A DNA stretch of 64,000 bases from a virus. Where the stretch lies: positions 124,001-188,000 of IMG/VR virus record IMGVR_UViG_3300037010_003311; one strand, given 5' to 3'. Position 1 is the first letter of the stretch. Each line of letters starts with the position of its first letter. Made by a program: the position numbers and the translations under genes. The notes beneath the pieces are model-generated. The model saw only the letters and a program-made list of their open reading frames with translations. It ran no database searches and was not told where the DNA came from. This document shows, piece by piece, positions 58,563 through 64,000 of the stretch.

Positions 58563-59868
58563 TCGAATTTTCCTTAATTTTAATTTTACCAGCGTTCCAT
58601 AAGGCGCGGGTTTTGTGCACCATCCGGCTTTCTGGTTCAAGTATTTTATAATCTACACCAAGTGGATAGCAACCAGAATCCAAGTCATATATATCTATCA
58701 CAGTGTCTGGATCATAAGCTATAAATTTATCTATTTGCTCTTTCCAATTGCTTAAGTTTATATCTTCATATAACTGAAGCAACCGAATACCGGCCTCTAA
58801 GCAGGCTAAAGCTTTTCGTTGGTGTCGGTACTTACAAAAATCGTAATCTAGTTGTTGTGAGCTGATCCCTATGGTTTCGTGGTAGCTATGCCAATAACTA
58901 CCATTCCATTCTATTGCCAATTTTAAGCTAGGTATCCAAATGTCTAGCTCCTGATTTGGTATTATGGTCCGTTCATTTGCTACCGCTGGAACACCTAAGC
59001 TTTCTAAATATGGTATTATAGCTTGTTCCTGTAAACTAGTTGCTGCGGTCTTGGTATATTTTATACCAAGTTTTTTAATTTGGGTATGGGTAGCTGGTTG
59101 TTCACAATTAAAATAATCCATACATGTTATATAATCAAAATAATTATCGTTTGTTATAAAATTTCTTTTCCAGAATTCGATATCGTTCCAATATTTAGCA
59201 TTAGTATAATGTTTACGTTTTGGATTACTTACCCCATATTTTTCGATATTATTTTTAATCATCTTTTCTTTAATATCTTTATTTTGTAAAGGTTTTGATA
59301 CACCATACTTAATTAAACTTGATTCCTGTTGTTTACGTTTAATTTCTGAATTAGAATTTGGACTTTTGGTACCATATTTTTCGATATTATTTTTAATCAT
59401 CTTTTCTTTAATTGCCGGATGTTGCATAGAAGTTGTATAACCATATATTTGTAAACAAGCTTCTTGTTGCTTACGCTTAATTTCCGGGACCGAATTCGGG
59501 CTGCTGGTACCATATTTTTTAATACTGTTTTGAACCATTTTTTCTTTAACCACTAAACTTTGAATAGGGTTTTCGACACCAAATCTATCTAAACTAGTTT
59601 GTTTATATTTTATTTTTCTTAATCTAATTATTTCCGGCCTCATTATATTATAGCATTCGGTTGAACAACAATATTTGAGCCCAGATTTTGTAGTACCTTT
59701 CGATTTCAAATTTTTACAATCCTGATTTAAACACTTTATATTTTCTAAAGTTAACTCAAATTTTAATTGATATTTTACTATAAAATTTAATTGTCGGATT
59801 GTTAAATTTTTTGCTTCTGGATACGCATCTTTAATTAATTCTGGGGTTAATTTATGTTTCTGTAACAA
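58522..59868 (-). CDS. Homing endonuclease, Vsr-like fold, with long KYG repeat array (448 aa)
   Basis: TTG start at 59868. Same family as the other three: CxxxxC pairs at Cys46/51 and Cys68/72, then six units of the KYGxxxPxxxxxIKxK type (about 90-220, some nearly identical in DNA), a linker, and an intact nuclease core LDIWIPSLKLAIEWNGSYWH with Asp309, Glu320 and His327. The RRW C-terminal domain is missing, as in the 395-aa relative. It sits directly after the fibre gene (2-base gap) and runs 41 bases into the next gene, as expected for an inserted element. Target unknown. Confidence 0.8.
   Translation of the reverse strand: MLQKHKLTPELIKDAYPEAKNLTIRQLNFIVKYQLKFELTLENIKCLNQDCKNLKSKGTTKSGLKYCCSTECYNIMRPEIIRLRKIKYKQTSLDRFGVENPIQSLVVKEKMVQNSIKKYGTSSPNSVPEIKRKQQEACLQIYGYTTSMQHPAIKEKMIKNNIEKYGTKSPNSNSEIKRKQQESSLIKYGVSKPLQNKDIKEKMIKNNIEKYGVSNPKRKHYTNAKYWNDIEFWKRNFITNDNYFDYITCMDYFNCEQPATHTQIKKLGIKYTKTAATSLQEQAIIPYLESLGVPAVANERTIIPNQELDIWIPSLKLAIEWNGSYWHSYHETIGISSQQLDYDFCKYRHQRKALACLEAGIRLLQLYEDINLSNWKEQIDKFIAYDPDTVIDIYDLDSGCYPLGVDYKILEPESRMVHKTRALWNAGKIKIKENSNGKKSKCSKICIM
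59234..59412. repeat. 41-bp direct repeat inside the endonuclease gene
   Basis: Positions 59234-59274 and 59372-59412 are identical over 41 bases and encode the same IKEKMIKNNIEKYG unit. The DNA identity shows a recent internal duplication (period 138 bp, in frame). Confidence 0.85.
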
Positions 59869-59870
59869 TC

Positions 59871-60773
59871 TTAAACTCTATTAATTTTAGCTTCTAAGTC
59901 AATTACTTGTTTAGTTAAACTAGTTACTTGTTGCTTTAAGTTTTGGACTTCTGCTATTAGTGGACCAATTAACTGTTGATAGTTTACCATATAATAACCA
60001 TCTAAGTCTTGGGTTAAAGCCTCGGAATCGCGTAATTCGGTGTTTAAGAGGCTTTGAGCAATGATACCATAATGCTTTTGTGGTAGAGCCGTAACTTTAT
60101 CCGCAGCTAGGTACTGGAACTTAACTGCTCGAACATTATCCAGAATGCCAGACTCGAGAGTCTGAATATTTGCTTTTAGTCTTTCATCCGAGTAGTTACA
60201 ACCACAGTTACCATTACACGAGCATACTACGTTGCACTTGCAGTCTTGGTCACAACCGGATTGATTAATTACCGTATTATTTAAATTATCTATTATTGAT
60301 CTAATGAAAGCCGCATTAATGATATCGGCGCCATCAGATTTATCTACTGGTGAGGCTGATAGTGTAGATGGTTGTTGCCAGGCATTTTGTAAAGCTTTGA
60401 CTCGGTTAACTACATCTAACCATAACTGACCATAAACTATATGCTTATCAAATGGGGTCTGCCCATTCGCATCAAGATCGATAGTCTGCATCAGCCCTCC
60501 ACCAAGATATGGTAAAGCATTACCAGCAGCATCGTGGAGAGGATTATTTATATATCTATTAATCTCTTCGTTAACAACGTCTACCAATGTTTTAATTATA
60601 TCGGTATCGTAAATAATATGTTGAGCTATTGGATTGCTATCATTTAAAGCCGAAAGTATTGTTGCTGACGTTGGCCAATTTACAACTTGTGCGTCGTCAG
60701 ACCCAGACCCTAAAGCATGTGCCGGGTCATGTGCATTTATATGGCATAAACCATTTGGTGTATTATCTGCCAT
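59871..60773 (-). CDS. Tail fibre/appendage protein with a seven-cysteine cluster and S74 chaperone domain (300 aa)
   Basis: A 300-aa protein in three parts. Residues 1-170 are a structural head. Residues 174-192 hold seven cysteines (174, 178, 180, 184, 186, 190, 192; CDQDCKCNVVCSCNGNCGC). From Ser195 (SDERLKANI) there is an S74-type intramolecular chaperone, which helps trimeric fibres fold and then cuts itself off just before that Ser, ending in a coiled coil (270-300). After cleavage the cysteine cluster would be the C-terminal tip of the fibre. The gene start shares its A with the stop of a SPASM radical SAM gene, so the two are translated together. The cysteines may bind metal or be modified. 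Confidence 0.75.
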   Translation of the reverse strand: MADNTPNGLCHINAHDPAHALGSGSDDAQVVNWPTSATILSALNDSNPIAQHIIYDTDIIKTLVDVVNEEINRYINNPLHDAAGNALPYLGGGLMQTIDLDANGQTPFDKHIVYGQLWLDVVNRVKALQNAWQQPSTLSASPVDKSDGADIINAAFIRSIIDNLNNTVINQSGCDQDCKCNVVCSCNGNCGCNYSDERLKANIQTLESGILDNVRAVKFQYLAADKVTALPQKHYGIIAQSLLNTELRDSEALTQDLDGYYMVNYQQLIGPLIAEVQNLKQQVTSLTKQVIDLEAKINRV

Positions 60774-62083
60774 TAATTCTCCTTTAACATTTTATGTAGT
60801 ATTCTATCTATACTACCAAAGCTTTTATAGAATATACAATTATTGAATTCATTATCGTTATTATATAGATTTTGTATCTGGGTGCTTGATGACTCGGGTA
60901 TTTCGGATGTACTCTGGTTACCAGTTCTAGCTTTATTTAATGAATAGATAGCAGCTGGGCACATCGCACAATACGTAGCGGCACAATCCGTACAAACTGA
61001 GTTCAAATTTTCAACATTATAATTTTCAGCTATTTTATAACGTTCTAAGAAAGCTACTATTTCATTGTATCCAGTTTCCATCAATGGCTCCATAAAATTT
61101 AAACTCATTTTTAAATCTTTGCTATCTTTAATATATAAAGAACCATGGCAGAAGTTTAATGAACCATCCACGTTAAGAGCAATAAGATTTGAACCAGCCG
61201 AACAATGGCTGCGATGACTAAGATTATTATAACCTGAGGTACCAGCCTTAAACCAACTCATAATAAACGAATTATACTTTTTATAAAATTGGTATTCTTT
61301 TTTAACTATTTCCGTAATTGCGGTAGTAAAATGTTTTACTAACTCTAGTTTTTTATTTACCGGTAAAATATTAACATAATCCAATGTTGGTGAGTACTGT
61401 ACATTAATATTCTTTAAATTTGGGTATTTAACCCGTATTAAATTGTCTATCTGATAGAACTCATCCCAAGTGTCGATTAAAGTATCTACCGTCTCTAGTG
61501 CTTGTAATGGTATCGTAGCTTTTAGGCTAAGAAAGTTCAAACCCGTAGTACCGGTACTACCAGTATCACAATAATCTTTTACTATATTTAAAAAATTATT
61601 CAATACTTCCTTTTTAGTGGATGTCCCGGTTTTGGTTAACCGGTATTGATCATTAATTACTTTACCATCATACGATACTTGGATAGTTAAACGATTTAGT
61701 ATATCCAATGATTTAAAGTGATCCAGTATCCGGTTAAGGTTCTTTGCATTATAACCATTTGTATAAATCATGAACTTAATACCATAATTTAGTTTAAAAG
61801 CGTTTGCTGCTCTAATTATGATATCTGGGTTAAGTGTAGGTTCTCCACCCCAGAATGTTATACATATGGAATCAAACCGCTCCATAAAGTAACTACTCCT
61901 TTGTAAAAATTTAATATTTTCAAAAATGGTCTCATAATCTGTAAGCTTGGTTCTATCAGTCTTTTCCCCCTCGAAGCAGTATGTACAAGCTAAGTCACAT
62001 AATGCCGTGGTGGTAATCTCAAATACAAACTCTCTAAGTACTTTGGGTTCAGGTTGTATGATTGATTCTACTATCTCTTTCAT
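60773..62083 (-). CDS. SPASM-type radical SAM enzyme coupled to the fibre gene (436 aa)
   Basis: A 436-aa protein with the cluster motif at Cys29/33/36 (TALCDLACTYCFEG), SAM motif FWGGEPTLNPD and a full SPASM region: HCSAGSNLIALNVDGSLNFC (about 295-314), then VCTDCAATYCAMC and a last Cys near 418. This is the arrangement of peptide-modifying maturases (anaerobic sulphatase-maturing and sactipeptide types). Its stop overlaps the start of the cysteine-cluster fibre gene by one base and its start overlaps the 100-aa gene by four, pointing to a shared task. The ribosome site is weak, so translation is probably coupled. Confidence 0.85.
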   Translation of the reverse strand: MKEIVESIIQPEPKVLREFVFEITTTALCDLACTYCFEGEKTDRTKLTDYETIFENIKFLQRSSYFMERFDSICITFWGGEPTLNPDIIIRAANAFKLNYGIKFMIYTNGYNAKNLNRILDHFKSLDILNRLTIQVSYDGKVINDQYRLTKTGTSTKKEVLNNFLNIVKDYCDTGSTGTTGLNFLSLKATIPLQALETVDTLIDTWDEFYQIDNLIRVKYPNLKNINVQYSPTLDYVNILPVNKKLELVKHFTTAITEIVKKEYQFYKKYNSFIMSWFKAGTSGYNNLSHRSHCSAGSNLIALNVDGSLNFCHGSLYIKDSKDLKMSLNFMEPLMETGYNEIVAFLERYKIAENYNVENLNSVCTDCAATYCAMCPAAIYSLNKARTGNQSTSEIPESSSTQIQNLYNNDNEFNNCIFYKSFGSIDRILHKMLKEN

Positions 62084-62382
62084 TTTAAATCATTTAGAAA
62101 GTTTTCTGCCATTTCCGTTAATTTGGAAAGATTAACATCCGGTTCGGACTCTATATTAGAAGACATTATAGATTCTAAAATGTCTTTCATCTGTTCAGGA
62201 TCTATTCGGTAATCATTATCATCTACTTGCTTAAGTAACGCTTCCAAGGTACTCAGTAAAAACATATCTAAAGTGCGGTCTTCATCTTTTATATTAGCAT
62301 ACGCTAAAGCTATACCAACTGCGGCAAGAAAATACTTTTGATTTTTCTTTTTTTGTAACTCTATTTCATTTAACGGTTTCAT
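62080..62382 (-). CDS. Small helical protein between two SPASM enzymes (100 aa)
   Basis: A 100-aa all-helical, acidic protein (ALAYANIKDEDRTLDMFLLS in the middle) with no cysteine. It does not look like a PqqD-type peptide-recognition domain, which has a beta-winged helix, nor like a precursor peptide. A good ribosome site (GGAGAG). Gaps of 1 base and an overlap of 4 bases tie it to the radical SAM genes on both sides. It may be an adaptor for one of them. Confidence 0.55.
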   Translation of the reverse strand: MKPLNEIELQKKKNQKYFLAAVGIALAYANIKDEDRTLDMFLLSTLEALLKQVDDNDYRIDPEQMKDILESIMSSNIESEPDVNLSKLTEMAENFLNDLK

Positions 62383-62383
62383 T

Positions 62384-63526
62384 TTAACTCTCCATTTCTA
62401 TTATTGTTTTTAGTTGATTTTTTATATTTGTATTTGTTGTACCCTGCGATATTATGGCTAAAGCGTACTGATTTAACCTTTTGAATATATTGCACAGGTT
62501 TTCTTCTGGTACGAAGTCGTTTGTGACAATCTGTGCTAAACAACCTTTATCACATACATTTTTAATACTGCATGCCTGGCAAGTAGGATTGTTTATAGCC
62601 TGGTCATAATCTTTGACTGTAAGTTTTTTATCCATGAAGGAGTTACATGAATATATTTCATTATCTGGTCCTATAAGTAACTTATTCGATGGGGTGGAAT
62701 TATCAGAAACTGGTAGAACACCACAACTTGAAATACTAACTGATTTCATTTTGTAAATTATATTTTTAACAATCCATTCCCGGAATATACTTGGTATTCT
62801 ACCAGAATACATAGGGCTCAAAATAAATTGATATAATTCCAATAACTGCTGGAATAGTTCAGATACTGATTCATTATCCCAAATACCATTGTCGCGTACT
62901 AAAGTTAAATGTGGTTCTAAATTATAATTATCCTTAATCCATCTATAATTCTTTAAAATAGATACCCGCTTAATACCAGTTGGATAAATCATTGTATGAC
63001 AAAATGGTGCACAATACTTTAGTAAAGTTTTAAATTCTGGAGCCTGGTATTGTTCCAATACCCTAGTATTACCGCGCTGTGGTCGCTGTATATCAGTCCA
63101 TAAACCATCGAATGAAAATATGACTTGCACTGGAGACTTACGATATGTTTTGTCCGTTAATCGTTTTAAGTTTTCTTCCGTTGCTAGAAGCATATTACTG
63201 GGTAACTTATAATATACCTGATATGGTGGATGATCTGATGCCGAGAATAGTTCATCTAAACCATCTAGTATTTCTAAAATAAGATTGGTCTTCAATAATG
63301 GTTCTCCACCAAAGAAATCAATATATATTTTATTAGTATTTAAAACTTGGGTTGCTGGTTGCTTTGGATGGTTTAGCTTTTCTAAGTATTGTTGTATGAA
63401 CTCTATGGTTCGATGAGGTTCAATTGCCTGGTGGTTGCTATTATCAAAATTATAACAATAACTACAATTTAGATTACATTGTTTGGTTAGCATAATAGTT
63501 ATATAAATATTTTCTTTCACGTACAC
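62384..63526 (-). CDS. SPASM-type radical SAM enzyme (380 aa)
   Basis: Motif at Cys17/21/24 (KQCNLNCSYCYN), SAM motif FFGGEPLL, and a C-terminal SPASM region with YSCNSF, then CQACSIKNVCDKGC and a final LCNIF. This is close in layout to maturases that act on Cys-rich or Ser/Cys-type peptide substrates. The start is drawn at GTG 63526, but GTG 63520 has the better-spaced AAGAG ribosome site and may be the true one. It is the first gene of the unit enzyme - 100 aa - enzyme - fibre and has a promoter-like box 28 bases upstream. Confidence 0.85.
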   Translation of the reverse strand: MYVKENIYITIMLTKQCNLNCSYCYNFDNSNHQAIEPHRTIEFIQQYLEKLNHPKQPATQVLNTNKIYIDFFGGEPLLKTNLILEILDGLDELFSASDHPPYQVYYKLPSNMLLATEENLKRLTDKTYRKSPVQVIFSFDGLWTDIQRPQRGNTRVLEQYQAPEFKTLLKYCAPFCHTMIYPTGIKRVSILKNYRWIKDNYNLEPHLTLVRDNGIWDNESVSELFQQLLELYQFILSPMYSGRIPSIFREWIVKNIIYKMKSVSISSCGVLPVSDNSTPSNKLLIGPDNEIYSCNSFMDKKLTVKDYDQAINNPTCQACSIKNVCDKGCLAQIVTNDFVPEENLCNIFKRLNQYALAIISQGTTNTNIKNQLKTIIEMES

Positions 63527-63553
63527 TCTTTTGGTTTTTGATAATTTAATTAA

Positions 63554-63563
63554 TATTTCTATA
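63554..63563 (-). promoter_or_regulatory. Promoter-like TATAGAAATA for the radical SAM/fibre operon
   Basis: The decamer lies 28 bases before GTG 63526 and about 40 bases after the terminator of the gene to the right, as expected for the start of a new transcript. Confidence 0.6.
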
Positions 63564-63603
63564 ATATAGTTTATAGTGCTTGTGCTAGATCTGTGTTGAT
63601 CCA

Positions 63604-63638
63604 GCGACAGGAAAAGTGATTGGGCATAAAGCCCAATC
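63604..63638 (-). terminator. Terminator with the CCTGTCG tail after the right-edge fibre gene
   Basis: On the minus strand GATTGGGC-TTTAT-GCCCAATC (8-bp stem), then ACTTTTCCTGTCGCTGG, one base after the stop of the partial gene. It is the rightmost of the series. Confidence 0.75.
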
Positions 63639-63639
63639 T

Positions 63640-64000
63640 TTAAACTTTTAATTCTACGATTCCATCAACTGAATCACTTAAAGCTATTCCAATAAATGAA
63701 AATTGATAATTGTTTGGTAGGTTCCATCTTTGATAACCAACTGCTTTGCCACCATTACTTGCTAAAAGATATTCACCTTTAGCAACTGGTGCCGCAACTT
63801 TAACTGGGATACGACCTTTTAGTGCAATAAATGGATTATACAGATCATACATCTTACCGGTAGTTTCTAACTCTTCTGGTGATAGAGTACCAAGATTATC
63901 ATTCATTCTAAATGCTGGTTTCTTAGAAACTACTCCAGCTAGTGGCATACCTGGTTCAAAAAGAGTTACCTCCTGGCTTCCACCTATTGCTAATATAGTA
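63640..64000 (-). CDS. C-terminus of a fibre or virion-surface protein, cut by the window edge
   Basis: An open frame of 119 codons enters from the right edge without a start in the window. The end contains PGMPLAGVVSKKPAFRMN, then NPFIALKGRIPVKVAAPVAKG and a closing IGIALSDSVDGIVELKV. This is the usual C-terminal beta domain of phage tail-fibre and virion proteins (seen together with peptidase G2-like self-cleaving ends), in which GRVPVKV and IGxAL strands recur. The rest lies outside the window, so the whole product cannot be named. It ends at its own terminator, separate from the radical SAM operon. Confidence 0.6.
   Translation of the reverse strand, partial: TILAIGGSQEVTLFEPGMPLAGVVSKKPAFRMNDNLGTLSPEELETTGKMYDLYNPFIALKGRIPVKVAAPVAKGEYLLASNGGKAVGYQRWNLPNNYQFSFIGIALSDSVDGIVELKV

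Noticed and set aside
59234-59412. CRISPR-like repeat array
   Set aside because: The repeats are in-frame protein repeats of an endonuclease with no unique spacers of constant length.
62080-62382. The 100-aa protein as a RiPP precursor peptide
   Set aside because: It has no cysteine, no leader/core pattern and a globular helical composition; the fibre cysteine cluster is a better substrate candidate.
1-64000. Recoded stop codons (TAG or TGA read as amino acid)
   Set aside because: TAG and TGA end several genes at sensible places (for example PIG-L, the 31-aa gene and the 142-aa gene), and genes are of normal length under the standard code.

Overview
The window looks like a stretch of a large, strongly AT-rich genome (about 30% G+C by eye) of a contractile-tailed phage distantly related to T4, probably a jumbo myovirus. 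The evidence is the set of recognisable T4-type virion proteins: a gp17-like terminase, gp18-like tail sheath, a probable tail tube, a gp23-like major capsid protein, a gp21-like prohead protease and a probable gp20-like portal. A Dda-like helicase, several homing endonucleases and tRNA genes fit the same picture. Every convincing protein gene is on the minus strand, so transcription runs from right to left. Most genes have clear AAGGA/GGAG ribosome sites, many overlap by a few bases, and TAA, TGA and TAG are all used as ordinary stops. I cannot name the host. Strong Shine-Dalgarno sites and a GGDEF protein suggest a bacterium with c-di-GMP signalling.

Layout from left to right. 1-10.7 kb: portal (cut by the window edge), two small proteins, a baseplate-like protein, a 1661-residue tape-measure-like protein with a lysozyme-like segment, and the large terminase. 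A 78-bp inverted repeat flanks the terminase gene. 10.7-16 kb: a gene-free stretch, a homing endonuclease bounded by a 47-bp direct repeat, tail tube and sheath. 16-22 kb: four virion or baseplate proteins. 22-27.6 kb: two adjacent homing endonucleases (one with a ruined active site), major capsid protein, prohead protease. 27.7-38 kb: very large structural proteins, one (1914 aa) with Ig-like and leucine-rich segments. 38-43 kb: small accessory genes, namely a PIG-L deacetylase, a GGDEF diguanylate-cyclase-like protein, a DUF2829/Tad2-like Thoeris antagonist and three tRNAs (Ala, Val, Gln). 43-55 kb: a dense island with two sugar-nucleotide epimerase-like enzymes, a split transketolase, a GT2 glycosyltransferase, a GT-B-like protein and six radical SAM proteins. 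55-57 kb: Dda-like helicase. 57-64 kb: another GT-like protein, a fourth homing endonuclease, a fibre protein with a seven-cysteine cluster ahead of an S74 chaperone domain, two SPASM radical SAM enzymes directly upstream of it, and the C-terminus of a further fibre-like protein.

The unusual part is the set of eight radical SAM enzymes within 16.5 kb. Two SPASM-type members form an overlapping operon with the cysteine-cluster fibre, which suggests (inference only) radical modification of a virion appendage. The others lie among sugar and glycosyl-transfer genes and may help make an unusual glycan or modified peptide.

Two regulatory signals recur. The minus-strand decamer TATAGAAATA lies about 28-45 bases upstream of many gene starts and is a probable phage promoter element. 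Strong hairpins followed by TTTTCCTGTCG mark the ends of gene blocks in six places, with a seventh variant. A T4-type TATAAATA lies upstream of the capsid gene.
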